The notes: generated by a model not told the origin, from the letters alone. A stretch of 64,000 nucleotides of DNA from Deinococcus sp045062605 (GCF_045062605.1 NZ_JBJGDW010000012.1:19946-83945), one strand, 5' to 3'; positions 19,201 through 29,766 are shown, numbered from the stretch's first letter. Numbers and translations are program-made.

Positions 19201-22200
19201 ATGTCCATGTTTAATCCCGTCGAACCCAATCCTAAATTTCCCCTGATGGAAGAAACCACCCTCAAGTGGTGGAACGAGCAGAAAATCTTCGAGCGCAGCC
19301 TGGAAGGCACGCAGGATGGCCCGGTCTACACTTTCTACGAGGGGCCTCCCACCGCCAACGGTCAGCCGGGCATCCACCACGTTCAGGCGCGCAGTTTCAA
19401 GGATCTGTTTCCGCGTTTCAAGACCATGCAGGGCTACCATGTGCCGCGCAAGGCGGGCTGGGACACCCACGGCCTGCCCGTGGAAATCGGCGTCGAGAAG
19501 AAGCTGGGGCTGAATTCCAAGCGCGAGGTGGAGGCGTACGGGATCGACAAATTCAACGCCGAATGCCGCCAGAGCGTCTTCGTGTACGAGGCCGACTGGC
19601 GCAGGTTTACCGAGCGCATGGGCTACTGGGTGGATCTGGACGACGCCTACATGACGCTGCACAAGGACTACATCGAGTCGGTGTGGTGGAGTGTGGCCGA
19701 GCTGGAGAAGAAAGGGCTGCTGTACCGGGGCTTCCGCGTCGCGCCGTACTGCCCGAAAGACGGCACCACGCTGAGCAATGCCGAGGTCAGCGAGGGCTAC
19801 AAGGACATCCAGGACCCCAGCGTTTACATCACCTTTGACCTGAAAGAGCCGGAAAAACTGGGGCTGGAGGCGGGCGCGGCGTTTCTGGTCTGGACGACGA
19901 CTCCGTGGACGCTGCCGTACAACGTGGGCGTCGCCATCCACCCGGAGTTCGAGTACGTGGCCGCCAAGGACAAGGACGGCAAGGTCCTGATCCTGGCCCG
20001 CACGCTGCTGGACGAGGTGCTGGGCGAGGGCGCGGAGGTGATGAAGTCGTTCAAGGGGACGGAACTGGACCGGCTGAGCTACGAACCTCTGTATACCGAG
20101 GCGTATGAGGCCGAGGGCGACGGCGCACCGATCTGGATGAGTGGCCTGGATACCTACGTCAGCGACAGCGACGGCACCGGCATCGTCCATACCGCCCCGG
20201 CCTTTGGCGAGGACGACATGCGGCTGGCAAAGAATTACGGCTTCCCCGTGATCGTGGGCGTGGACCCAGAGGGCAAGCACCGCTACGGCCCGTGGAAAGG
20301 CGTGTTCTTCCGCGATGCCAACCAGGACATCATCCGTGACCTCAAGGCGCGCGGCCTGATGTGGCGCGACAAGAATTTCATGCACTCCTACCCGCATTGC
20401 TGGCGCTGCGGCACGCCGCTGATGTATTACGCCACCGAGAGCTGGTATCTGAACAACACCTCCATGAAAGAGCGGCTGATCGAACTGAACCAGACCATCG
20501 ACTGGCACCCGCCGCACATCAAGAACGGGCGCTACGGCGGCTGGCTGGAAAACCTGATCGACTGGAACCTGTCGCGCAACCGCTATTGGGGCACGCCGCT
20601 GCCGATCTGGGAAACGGCGGACGGCGGCAAATACAAAGTTGTAGGCAGCTACGCCGAACTGGCGGAACTCAGCGGGCGGCCAGAGCTGACCGGACCGGAC
20701 TTTGACCCTCACCGCCCGTTCGTGGACGACATCACCTTCGAGCTGGACGATGAGACCTATAAGCGCGTGCCCTACGTGATGGACGTGTGGTACGACAGCG
20801 GTTCCATGCCGTTCGCTCAGCATCACTATCCGTTCGAGAACAGGGCGAAATTCGAGAACGGCGGCTTTCCTGCCGACTACATCGCGGAGGCCATCGATCA
20901 GACGCGTGGGTGGTTCAACAGCCTGCACCAGATCGGCACAATGGTCTTCGATTCGGTGGCCTACAAGTCGGTGATCTGCTCGGGGCACATCCTGGACGAG
21001 AAGGGCCTGAAGATGTCCAAGAGCCGGGGCAACATCGTCAATCCCTGGGAGGTCTTCGAGTTATACGGGGCCGACGCCGCACGCTGGTACATGTACGTGT
21101 CCGCGCCGCCCGAACTGAGCCGCCGCTTCGGCATGAATCTGGTGGGCGAGGCGTTCCGCAGCTACTTTTTAACGCTGTGGAACACCTACAGCTTCTTCGT
21201 GCTGTACGCCAACCTCGACAAGCCGGACCTGCGGGCCGCGCCGCCGCTGGAGGACCGCCCGGAAGTGGACCGCTGGCTGCTGGCGAAGGTGCAGGCGCTG
21301 ATCGAGACCGTGACCGAGCGGCTGGAAAACTACGATCCCACCGGATCGAGCCGGGCTTTGCAGGACTTCGTGACCGAGGATCTGAGCAACTGGTACGTGC
21401 GCCGCAACCGCAGACGCTTCTGGAGCGGCGACGGACAGGTGGACCTGAGTGCCTATTCCACGCTGCATTACGCCCTCGTCACGGTGACGCAACTGACCGC
21501 GCCGTTCACGCCGTTCCTGGCGGAGACGCTGTATCAGAATCTGGTGCGGAGTGTGGACGACAGCGCGCCGGAAAGCGTGCATCTCTCACCCTGGCCGGTG
21601 GTGGACGAGGCCCTGGCCGCGCCGTCGCTGGTGGGCGAGATGGACGCCGTTCTGCGGGTGGTCAGTCTGGGCCGGGCGGTGCGCGCCAAGAGCGGGATGC
21701 GCCAGCGTCAGCCCCTGCCGCGCGTAATGCTGCGTGCGCGCACGCCCGAGATGACGGCGGCGCTGGGACGTTTCGGTGAGCAGATCAGTGAGGAATTGAA
21801 CGTCAAGGAAGTGGAATTGCTGGACCAGTATGCCGAACTGGTCAGCTACGCCCTGCGTCCTAACCTTCAGTTGCTGGGCAAGAAATTTGGTAAGGCGGTG
21901 CCGCAGGTGCGTGCGGCATTGGCGGCGGCAGATGCCTCCGAGATCGCGCGGGCGGTGCGGGACGGCAAGCAATTCGAGGTGCTTGCGCCCACGGGCGAAC
22001 GCTTCGAGCTGGGGCCGGACGAGGTGCTGGTGGACGCCAAATCCCCGGAAGGCTACGCCGCGCAGGAAGAGGCCGGGTATCTGGTGGCCTTCGACACCAC
22101 GCTGACCCGTGAGCTGGAGCTGGAGGGGCTTGCCCGCGATCTGGTGCGCGGCATCCAGGACGGGCGCAAGAAGGCCGGATTCGAGGTGCAGGACCGCATC

Positions 22201-22380
22201 ACGCTGCATCTGGAGCTGGAAGGCGACGCCCGCGCCGCTGCCGAGGCGTGGCAGGAATACCTGATGTCCGAGACGCTAGCCGAAACGCTGGTCTTCGGTC
22301 AGGCATCAGGATTTAAGACCGAGGTGGAGGGCGGCACGGCCTATCTGGAGAAGCTGGAGGCAGACGGCCTCACGGTTTAG
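19201..22380 (+). CDS. ileS: Isoleucyl-tRNA synthetase
   Basis: Charges tRNA-Ile. It has 1059 residues, matching the long type related to the Thermus enzyme along its whole length. Features: the HIGH-equivalent segment TANGQPGIHHVQAR (residues 51-64), the editing-domain segments WTTTPWTLPYNVGV and DGTGIVHTAPAFGEDD, the KMSKS loop GLKMSKSRGN (about 603) and WYVRRNRRRFW in the anticodon domain. The HIGH signature appears as GIHH, a variant I recall in other bacterial IleRS. The start has CCGAGG upstream. Controlled by the T-box leader. Confidence 0.97.
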   Translation: MSMFNPVEPNPKFPLMEETTLKWWNEQKIFERSLEGTQDGPVYTFYEGPPTANGQPGIHHVQARSFKDLFPRFKTMQGYHVPRKAGWDTHGLPVEIGVEKKLGLNSKREVEAYGIDKFNAECRQSVFVYEADWRRFTERMGYWVDLDDAYMTLHKDYIESVWWSVAELEKKGLLYRGFRVAPYCPKDGTTLSNAEVSEGYKDIQDPSVYITFDLKEPEKLGLEAGAAFLVWTTTPWTLPYNVGVAIHPEFEYVAAKDKDGKVLILARTLLDEVLGEGAEVMKSFKGTELDRLSYEPLYTEAYEAEGDGAPIWMSGLDTYVSDSDGTGIVHTAPAFGEDDMRLAKNYGFPVIVGVDPEGKHRYGPWKGVFFRDANQDIIRDLKARGLMWRDKNFMHSYPHCWRCGTPLMYYATESWYLNNTSMKERLIELNQTIDWHPPHIKNGRYGGWLENLIDWNLSRNRYWGTPLPIWETADGGKYKVVGSYAELAELSGRPELTGPDFDPHRPFVDDITFELDDETYKRVPYVMDVWYDSGSMPFAQHHYPFENRAKFENGGFPADYIAEAIDQTRGWFNSLHQIGTMVFDSVAYKSVICSGHILDEKGLKMSKSRGNIVNPWEVFELYGADAARWYMYVSAPPELSRRFGMNLVGEAFRSYFLTLWNTYSFFVLYANLDKPDLRAAPPLEDRPEVDRWLLAKVQALIETVTERLENYDPTGSSRALQDFVTEDLSNWYVRRNRRRFWSGDGQVDLSAYSTLHYALVTVTQLTAPFTPFLAETLYQNLVRSVDDSAPESVHLSPWPVVDEALAAPSLVGEMDAVLRVVSLGRAVRAKSGMRQRQPLPRVMLRARTPEMTAALGRFGEQISEELNVKEVELLDQYAELVSYALRPNLQLLGKKFGKAVPQVRAALAAADASEIARAVRDGKQFEVLAPTGERFELGPDEVLVDAKSPEGYAAQEEAGYLVAFDTTLTRELELEGLARDLVRGIQDGRKKAGFEVQDRITLHLELEGDARAAAEAWQEYLMSETLAETLVFGQASGFKTEVEGGTAYLEKLEADGLTV

Positions 22381-22390
22381 GACGGCTCGT

Positions 22391-22430
22391 AAAAAAGGGA
22401 CGCGGCGTAATCTTCGCCGCGTCCCTTTTT
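22391..22430. terminator. Bidirectional terminator between ileS and degV-like gene
   Basis: AAAAAAGGGACGCGGCG, 7-base loop, CGCCGCGTCCCTTTTT: a GC-rich stem flanked by A and T runs, usable from both strands. Confidence 0.92.
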
Positions 22431-22441
22431 CTTTCAAGCTC

Positions 22442-23281
22442 CTACGCAGGCCGCGCCATAAATCCAAAGGTTCCCGGCCCCACGTGCGCGCCGATGGCCG
22501 GACCCATCAGATGCATGCGGGCGCTCCTGACATTCAGGCCGCTGCTGGTCACGGCGTGGCGCAGGGCCTGCATGCGGCCACTGTCACGCCCGGCGTGAAT
22601 CACCGAGACACACAGGGCTTCGTTGCCAAAGCGTTGGCGCAGGCCGTCCAGCATGTCATCGGTGGCGTGGTCCACCTTGCAGCGCCGCAGGGCCTTCAAC
22701 TCACCGCCCTCAAACCCCAGGATCGGGCGCAGGCCCAGCATGTTGCCGAAGAACGCTTGGGCGCGGCCAATCCGTCCTCCCCGGCGCAGATAGTCCAGCG
22801 ACGGCACGCTGAACTCGGCGTGAATCTGAGCGCACACGGCTTCGGCGGCCCGGACCGCGCTGGCCGGATCACCGCCGCTGAGCAGAGCCGCTCGGGCAGC
22901 CAGCACCGCCTCGGCCAGGGGTGTGCAGGCTAGACCGCTGTCTACCACGTGAATGCGCCGCTCAAGATTAAGCAGGGTTGCGGCCCGCCGGGCGTGTTCC
23001 ACGGTCTCGGAGAGCTTGCCCGACAGGTGAATGCTGACCACCTCGTCGTGGGTTTCCAGCAGTTCGCGGTACCGCGCTGCAAAGGCGGCCACGGCCACCG
23101 GTGTCGTGCTGGCTGTGCCACCCGCTTTCATATGGTTGTAGACGGCGTCAGGATCTACCTCCTGCCAATCCAGAAGCTCACGCTCCTGCATGTGGACAGT
23201 CAGGGGAATGATGTGGATACCAAGTTTCTGGGCCTCCTGGGGAGGCAGGTCACAGGTGGAGTCCGTGAGAACAGCGATCAT
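22442..23281 (-). CDS. DegV-family fatty-acid-binding protein, copy 1
   Basis: A 279-residue DegV protein; members bind a fatty acid and act with fatty acid kinase in exogenous fatty acid use. It opens MIAVLTDSTCDLPPQEAQ and has HLSGKLSETVEHARRAA and the typical VSIHLSGK lipid-contact region, then RRGGRIGRAQAFFGNMLG. A second DegV of the same length lies at 46739-47578. Divergent from the bshA-like gene. Confidence 0.9.
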   Translation of the reverse strand: MIAVLTDSTCDLPPQEAQKLGIHIIPLTVHMQERELLDWQEVDPDAVYNHMKAGGTASTTPVAVAAFAARYRELLETHDEVVSIHLSGKLSETVEHARRAATLLNLERRIHVVDSGLACTPLAEAVLAARAALLSGGDPASAVRAAEAVCAQIHAEFSVPSLDYLRRGGRIGRAQAFFGNMLGLRPILGFEGGELKALRRCKVDHATDDMLDGLRQRFGNEALCVSVIHAGRDSGRMQALRHAVTSSGLNVRSARMHLMGPAIGAHVGPGTFGFMARPA

Positions 23282-23384
23282 TTATCTATTCTCAGGCTGC
23301 GCTCATCTTGATTTCTGTATCGTTTCTCGCGTATCTCCCGCCGTTTGGGGGAGTGGGAGGGGGGTGAATTCGACCCGAAATAGC

Positions 23385-23414
23385 TCCGACAATATGAAGG
23401 AGATTTCCGACAAT
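23385..23414 (+). repeat. Direct repeat TCCGACAAT, 21-bp period, upstream of bshA-like gene
   Basis: TCCGACAAT at 23385-23393 and again at 23406-23414, two helical turns apart, ending 19 bp before TATACT (23434-23439). The arrangement resembles an activator site; no regulator is known. Confidence 0.5.
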
Positions 23415-23433
23415 GAAGTCCGGGCAGCCGCTC

Positions 23434-23439
23434 TATACT
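23434..23439 (+). promoter_or_regulatory. -10 element of the bshA-like gene
   Basis: TATACT, 52 nt before the start codon, with no good -35, which fits dependence on the upstream TCCGACAAT repeats. Confidence 0.5.
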
Positions 23440-23491
23440 TCCCAGCCGTGACAGCAAATCTCCCCACACCATGTAAACCAGGACCACACCA

Positions 23492-24616
23492 GTGAAAGTC
23501 GCCGTGCTGTGCCACGCTAGCGCAGGCGGCTCCGGCGTCGTCGCTACCGAACTGGGCCTCAAGGTGGCGCGGGCCGGGCATGAGGTGCATTTCATCGGCT
23601 CAGCGCAACCCTTCCGGCTCTCGGGGCAGTGTGGCATGCGCGGCCCGTACTTCCATCAGGTCAGCGGTTTCGCCTACGCACTGTTCGAGCAGCCGTACCC
23701 GGAGCTGGCCGCCGCCAACACCCTGACGGAAGTGATGCTGGAATACGGCGTGGAGTTGGCGCACGCACATTACGCCATTCCGCACGCGACGGCGGCCATT
23801 CATGCGCGCGCCATCGTCGGCAAGGGACGGGTGCTGACCACATTGCACGGCACCGACGTGACGCTGGTGGGAGCAGAACCCGCCTTCAGGCACACCACCC
23901 GCCACGCCATCGAGCGGAGTGACCATGTGACCGCCGTGTCTCAGTTTCTGGCCGAGCAGACCGTTGAGGTCTTCGGAATTGACCGCGAGATCGAAGTCAT
24001 CCATAACTTCGTGGACGGCGGGCGCTTCCGGCGCATCACCGATCCCGAGGTGCGCCTGCGTTTTGCCCACCCGGAAGAGGCGCTGCTGGTGCATGTCAGC
24101 AACTTCAGGCCGGTCAAGCGGGTGGAAGACGTGGTGCAGATCTTCGCCCGCGTGGCTTCTGAACTGCCCGCCCGGCTGCTGATGATCGGCGACGGCCCGG
24201 ATCGTCCGCGCGCCTTTGAACTGGCCCAGCAACTGGGCGTGATCGGCAGGACTCACTTCCTGGGATCGTTCCCCGACGTGGAGACCGTGTTGGGCATCAG
24301 CGACCTGTTCTTGCTTCCCAGCAGCAACGAGAGTTTCGGTCTGGCCGCGCTGGAGGCCATGAGTTGCGAGGTGCCGGTGGTGGCCGCCCGCGCCGGAGGC
24401 ATTCCCGAAGTCGTCGAGGACGGCGTGACTGGTTTCCTTTGCCCGGTGGGAGATGTGGACGGCATGGCAGACGCGGCGCTGCGGGTGCTGCGGGACCGCG
24501 AGCTGTACCTGAGCATGGGCGCGGCGGCGCGGCAGGCAGCGGTCACGCGCTTCTCCCCTACCCTGATCGTGCCGCAGTATCTGGAGGCATATGAACGGGT
24601 CTTGCGTGGGGATTGA
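23492..24616 (+). CDS. bshA: BshA-like GT4 glycosyltransferase (bacillithiol synthesis)
   Basis: Probable N-acetyl-alpha-D-glucosaminyl L-malate synthase, the first step of bacillithiol. It has 374 residues of GT4 fold. Marks are GGSGVVATELG at the N-terminus, AHYAIPHATAA, TTLHGTDVTLVG, SNFRPVKRVEDVV and the nucleotide-sugar site LPSSNESFGLAALEAMSC with VVAARAGGIPEVV. This set is close to the BshA group rather than generic GT4 enzymes; the assignment is from memory of the family. The GTG start has AGGA 8-9 nt upstream. No bshB or bshC is adjacent. Confidence 0.82.
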   Translation: MKVAVLCHASAGGSGVVATELGLKVARAGHEVHFIGSAQPFRLSGQCGMRGPYFHQVSGFAYALFEQPYPELAAANTLTEVMLEYGVELAHAHYAIPHATAAIHARAIVGKGRVLTTLHGTDVTLVGAEPAFRHTTRHAIERSDHVTAVSQFLAEQTVEVFGIDREIEVIHNFVDGGRFRRITDPEVRLRFAHPEEALLVHVSNFRPVKRVEDVVQIFARVASELPARLLMIGDGPDRPRAFELAQQLGVIGRTHFLGSFPDVETVLGISDLFLLPSSNESFGLAALEAMSCEVPVVAARAGGIPEVVEDGVTGFLCPVGDVDGMADAALRVLRDRELYLSMGAAARQAAVTRFSPTLIVPQYLEAYERVLRGD

Positions 24617-24657
24617 GGCTTGGGCGCCACTGACACATGTATCTATCCACAATCTTA

Positions 24658-24695
24658 AGTGAAAAGATTCACAATGTCCTATGTTTGTGAAATTT
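24658..24695 (+). repeat. GTGAA convergent-junction element, copy 3
   Basis: GTGAA-AAGA-TTCAC (24659-24672), exactly 14 bases, then GTGAAATTT (24687-24695). Lies between the convergent bshA-like and histidine phosphatase genes; no GC-rich hairpin is present there. Confidence 0.75.
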
Positions 24696-24717
24696 AGATT
24701 CGCTTACCCCTTTTGTC

Positions 24718-25308
24718 TTACAACTCGATCTGCCAACCATCTGTCGTCTGAATCAATTCCGTTAACTCCGCGTTGGCCCACGCAAAACGGTCTGAACGCC
24801 AGCTCTCCACCACCGGAACACGCAGCAGGCGGATTAGGACCGAGGTCAACGCGCCGCCGTGCGAAACGATGATGGGCGTGCCGGGCATGTTCAGGACGGA
24901 TTGAAGGGCCGCCTCGAAACGGTTCGCTACGTCACGCTGACTTTCACCACCAGGGAATGAAATGCTGTCGCCTGGGCCGACGAGTTCGCCGAATCCGGTC
25001 TTCAGATCGCTGTAAGGCCGCCCGCACCAGTCGCCGGGATCGATCTCCTGAATGCCGTCCAGCACGGTCACGGGCACGCCCACCAGCTCGGCAGCAGGTG
25101 CAGCGGTCTGCTGGGTGCGGATGTATGTACTGGCATAGACACGGGGAGAATCGAGATTCAGGGCAGCAAGCTTGCAGGCCAGCGCCCGAGCCTGCGCGTG
25201 GCCCTCGGCGGTCAGTTCGTCATTCTGGCTGTCCATGCCGCGCAGCACGCCCGCGACGTTTCCGGTGGTCTGCCCGTGGCGGGCTAAAAAAAGGCGAGAT
25301 GGGGTCAC
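24718..25308 (-). CDS. Histidine phosphatase-family protein
   Basis: A 196-residue phosphoglycerate-mutase-like phosphatase. The phosphohistidine motif is FLARHGQTTGN; TYIRTQQTA, IQEIDPGDWCGRPY and IIVSHGGALTSVLIRLL follow, giving both catalytic histidines, the arginines and the acid. The substrate is unknown (cobalamin- or phosphoglycerate-type are possible). The GTG at 25308 lies 6 nt after TACACT, so the mRNA is probably leaderless. Downstream of the CrtA-like gene on the same strand, with its own promoter. Confidence 0.88.
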   Translation of the reverse strand: MTPSRLFLARHGQTTGNVAGVLRGMDSQNDELTAEGHAQARALACKLAALNLDSPRVYASTYIRTQQTAAPAAELVGVPVTVLDGIQEIDPGDWCGRPYSDLKTGFGELVGPGDSISFPGGESQRDVANRFEAALQSVLNMPGTPIIVSHGGALTSVLIRLLRVPVVESWRSDRFAWANAELTELIQTTDGWQIEL

Positions 25309-25314
25309 CGCAGG

Positions 25315-25320
25315 AGTGTA
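25315..25320 (-). promoter_or_regulatory. -10 element of leaderless histidine phosphatase gene
   Basis: Minus strand TACACT, 6 nt before the GTG start. Confidence 0.45.
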
Positions 25321-25325
25321 GCCAG

Positions 25326-26039
25326 TCAGGACGGCCCAGAGGGCAGCCCTTCCCACACGCCCCGGACCCCTTGCACCTCGAAGCGGGCGAACAGTTCCTC
25401 GCCGTACCAGTTTTCCTGGCGGGTGCGGGCAATGGCGTGGCGGTGCGCGCCGCCCTGATACGCGTAAGCACGCATGCTCGCCTGGTCCTGCCAGACGCTG
25501 AAGGTGGCCTGCTGCACCACCGGCCACTCGCCCAGCCCCAACGCAGAGATCAGGCCGGGCTGATCCGGCAGAAATTCCTGCGTGCCCGGTACCGCCCGCC
25601 AAAAGGCCGCCAATCGGGTGGGACGAATGACGGCACGGGTCAGGACCGCGACGGGCAATTCGCCGCAAGGATGGCGTGAGACGGCGGGGCCGAACGGTTC
25701 CTGTCCGGCCCATCGTCCATGCCAGCGCAATGGCCGCAGCAGCAGGGTCACGGTGTCGGCCACGGCCTCCCGCTCCTGCCGACGCCAGGGGCTGTCCTCG
25801 AACAGCTCGAAGGCGGCGCGCGACTGCCACACCGCAAACCGCCCCCAGCGGCGCAGATCCACGCTCAGCGAGAGTTTCGCACCCTGTCCGGTGCCCAGCA
25901 GGCGGTAAAAATCGAGGCCCGGCAGCCCGCGCAGGTGGCTGTGGTCCGTCGCCATGCGCCGCATTCCCGCGCGCAGATCGGCGGGCGCAAAACGGTTGAC
26001 GGTCAGGGTCACGAGTGGGGCAGGGGGCGGAGCGGACAT
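25326..26039 (-). CDS. Spheroidene monooxygenase (CrtA)-like protein
   Basis: A 237-residue protein resembling the CrtA/spheroidene monooxygenase family, which puts keto groups on carotenoids in phototrophs. Segments that fit are GRFAVWQSRAAFE, LLRPLRWHGRWAGQEPF, AVLTRAVIRPTRLAAFWRAV, QATFSVWQDQASMRAYAY and WYGEELFARF. A haem-binding monooxygenase-like fold is likely. Deinococcus makes ketocarotenoids, but no other carotenoid gene is near, so the role is open. The start at ATG 26039 is supported by TAAACT 8 nt upstream. Confidence 0.75.
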   Translation of the reverse strand: MSAPPPAPLVTLTVNRFAPADLRAGMRRMATDHSHLRGLPGLDFYRLLGTGQGAKLSLSVDLRRWGRFAVWQSRAAFELFEDSPWRRQEREAVADTVTLLLRPLRWHGRWAGQEPFGPAVSRHPCGELPVAVLTRAVIRPTRLAAFWRAVPGTQEFLPDQPGLISALGLGEWPVVQQATFSVWQDQASMRAYAYQGGAHRHAIARTRQENWYGEELFARFEVQGVRGVWEGLPSGPS

Positions 26040-26047
26040 CAGAGAAC

Positions 26048-26053
26048 AGTTTA
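26048..26053 (-). promoter_or_regulatory. -10 element of leaderless crtA-like gene
   Basis: Minus strand TAAACT, 8 nt before the ATG. The 12-mer TAAACTGTTCTC here is repeated before the metallophosphatase gene at 60550. Confidence 0.5.
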
Positions 26054-26159
26054 GGCCGCGCGTGGGCGCAGACTTTGGCCTGTCCCACGGTTGACGTGCC
26101 AGCACGGACGCTCAAGTTTCTCGGAAACCCCTGTCACGGTGCGCGGACCGCCTCTCCCC

Positions 26160-26165
26160 TATGCT
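26160..26165 (+). promoter_or_regulatory. -10 element of leaderless uvrC
   Basis: TATGCT, 6 nt before the GTG at 26172. Confidence 0.45.
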
Positions 26166-26171
26166 GGGGAC

Positions 26172-28022
<1,851 letters not shown>

Positions 28023-28029
28023 GGGACTG

Positions 28030-28075
28030 CCTACCCTCTCTTCAAAAAATCTTTTGAGTGTGTGGGAGAGTAGGT
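28030..28075 (+). terminator. Imperfect hairpin after uvrC, possible terminator
   Basis: CTACCCTCTC and GAGAGTAG arms enclose an inner TCAAAA/TTTTGA stem. There is no long T tract after it, so its role is uncertain. Confidence 0.35.
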
Positions 28076-28108
28076 TTACCGGCGGGCGCGGCGACAACAC
28101 TTGCAGGT

Positions 28109-29029
28109 ATGACCAGAGATGCCGAAAGCACCCAACCCGTGAAAAACCAGTACGAGATGCGTGACCCGCTGAGCCAGTACCCGCGTCCGCCCTTTCGCAG
28201 GCAGCCACAGTCCGCCCCAGGTCTGGCGAGTGAGATGGACCCCAGGCCGGACCACGGCGAGGACAGCTACGTGGGCTTTGGCCGTCTGAAGGGCCGCAAG
28301 GCGCTGATCACTGGGGCCGATTCGGGCATCGGGCGGGCCGTCGCCATCGCCTTTGCACGGGAAGGTGCAGACGTGGCGCTGAACTACCTAAAGGTGGAAG
28401 ACTCCGACGCCGAGGAAGTGATCAAGCTGGTGGAGGCCGCCGGGCAGAAAGCTGTGGTCATTCCAGGGGACCTGACCGACGAGGCGTTTTGCAAGGAACT
28501 CGTCCAGAAGGCCGTGGACGGGCTGGGCGGACTGGATATTCTGGTCAGCAACGCGGGCAAGCAGACGGCGGTGGAGGCCATCGCCGACCTGACCTCCGAG
28601 CAGTTCGACGAGACCATGAAGACCAACATCTACGCCATGTTCTGGATCACCAAGGCGGCGCTGCCGCACATGGGACCGGGATCCAGCATCATCAACACCA
28701 CCTCGATTCAGGCGAGCCAGCCGTCCAAGAATCTGCTGGACTACGCCATGACCAAGGCAGCAATGGCCAATTTCACGGGCGGCCTGGCCAAGCAGGTGGC
28801 CGCACAGGGCATCCGTGTCAACGCTGTGGCCCCTGGCCCATACTGGACAGCCTTGCAGCCCAGCGGCGGGCAGCCCCAGGAAAGCGTGATGAAGTTTGGC
28901 GAGGGCGTGCCGCTGGGCCGCCCCGGTCAGCCCGCCGAGATCGCGCCGCTGTACGTGCTGCTGGCCTCGCAGGAAGGCAGCTACATGACCGGGAATGTGT
29001 ATGCGAGTACGGGTGGAACGCTGTACTAG
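28109..29029 (+). CDS. Short-chain dehydrogenase/reductase (YhdF/YghA-like)
   Basis: A 306-residue classical SDR with a 60-residue N-terminal extension (YPRPPFRRQPQSAPG, then DPRPDHGEDSYVGFGRLKG) as in the stress-linked YhdF/YghA group. The cofactor motif is LITGADSGIGRAVA, the structural NAG is VSNAGKQTAVE and the active site has Ser in INTTSIQAS plus YAMTK (about 211). The substrate is unknown. The start ATG is the first one that keeps the extension intact. Confidence 0.88.
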   Translation: MTRDAESTQPVKNQYEMRDPLSQYPRPPFRRQPQSAPGLASEMDPRPDHGEDSYVGFGRLKGRKALITGADSGIGRAVAIAFAREGADVALNYLKVEDSDAEEVIKLVEAAGQKAVVIPGDLTDEAFCKELVQKAVDGLGGLDILVSNAGKQTAVEAIADLTSEQFDETMKTNIYAMFWITKAALPHMGPGSSIINTTSIQASQPSKNLLDYAMTKAAMANFTGGLAKQVAAQGIRVNAVAPGPYWTALQPSGGQPQESVMKFGEGVPLGRPGQPAEIAPLYVLLASQEGSYMTGNVYASTGGTLY

Positions 29030-29035
29030 GGTTCA

Positions 29036-29084
29036 GAGATGGGAAAGCCGCGCAACCACGGACGCTGCGCGGCTTTCCCATCTC
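29036..29084. terminator. Bidirectional terminator, 19-bp perfect stem
   Basis: GAGATGGGAAAGCCGCGCA, 11-base loop, then its exact reverse complement, between the convergent SDR and PAP2 genes. Confidence 0.85.
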
Positions 29085-29089
29085 GGCGA

Positions 29090-29629
29090 TCAGAAGCGGT
29101 GCAGAAACGGCAGGCGCATCGGCCAATTAGTGGGCCATGGTACCCGCGCGGCGATCAGCAGACCAACTCCAGCAATGGCCACGCTGCCCAGCACATCCAG
29201 GCTGTGGTGCGCTCCGATGGCCAGACGGCCCAGCATGACGGCAAGCAGTCCAGCGGCGAAGACGGGCCACCAGCGGCGGTCCAGCCACCACGCCCAGCCC
29301 AGCAGCAGCGCGGCGATCAGGGTGTGGTCACTGGGAAAGCCGTTGTCGGCGGCGACGTGGGCCAGCGGCGCGTATTGTTCGGCGAGATACGGGCGGGGGT
29401 CCGCGATGAGGCGCCCCAGCAGCAGCGTCAGCAGCGTGGCCACCAGCAGGGAGAAAGCCATCCGGGCCAGCAGAGCGGGCGTCAGGGTTCGCAGGTGACG
29501 CAGCAGCAAGGCCGCAAGCAGCGCCACCAGCACCAACAGCAAGGCGTTGGCGCAGAACACGGCCACGCCGCCAAAGGCCGGACTGCCCAGGGTTGCGGCG
29601 TGCAGAGATTGTTGCAGGGAATCGGTCAT
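29090..29629 (-). CDS. PAP2-family phosphatase, BcrC-like
   Basis: About 179 residues with five or six membrane segments. The phosphatase motifs are IADPRPYLAE, GFPSDHTLIAALLL and LAIGAHHSLDVLG, in correct order, so it may dephosphorylate undecaprenyl pyrophosphate or another lipid phosphate. PSDH in place of the more common PSGH occurs in BcrC-type enzymes. Start 29629 is chosen over 29635 because CACACT (29638-29643) is 8 nt upstream. It forms a pair with the PAP2 protein at 30124, separated by a small gene. Confidence 0.85.
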   Translation of the reverse strand: MTDSLQQSLHAATLGSPAFGGVAVFCANALLLVLVALLAALLLRHLRTLTPALLARMAFSLLVATLLTLLLGRLIADPRPYLAEQYAPLAHVAADNGFPSDHTLIAALLLGWAWWLDRRWWPVFAAGLLAVMLGRLAIGAHHSLDVLGSVAIAGVGLLIAARVPWPTNWPMRLPFLHRF

Positions 29630-29711
29630 CTGCATTCAGTGTGGAGCAAGGAGAGCTGAAGTGCGCCATCCAAAGTGATGAGGCAGACCATAACTTGTGG
29701 AGGCAAAGCAG

Positions 29712-29743
29712 CGCCGCCCGCCTCAGGATCGAAGCGGGCGGCG
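29712..29743 (-). terminator. Hairpin after the 54-residue protein gene
   Basis: CGCCGCCCGC and GCGGGCGGCG form a 10-bp stem around 12 bases. The downstream minus-strand T content is low. Confidence 0.5.
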
Positions 29744-29766
29744 TCTGGCGTTTTCGTGCGGCGCGG

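Noticed and set aside
19369..19384. HIGH signature of IleRS reading GIHH, possibly an inactive synthetase
   Set aside because: The rest of the enzyme, including KMSKS, is intact, and I recall the PGIHHV form in IleRS of other bacteria, so it is a known variant.
23282..23384. Promoter for the divergent DegV gene
   Set aside because: AT-rich hexamers exist (for example TAGATA next to the ATG), but none has proper spacing to the start.
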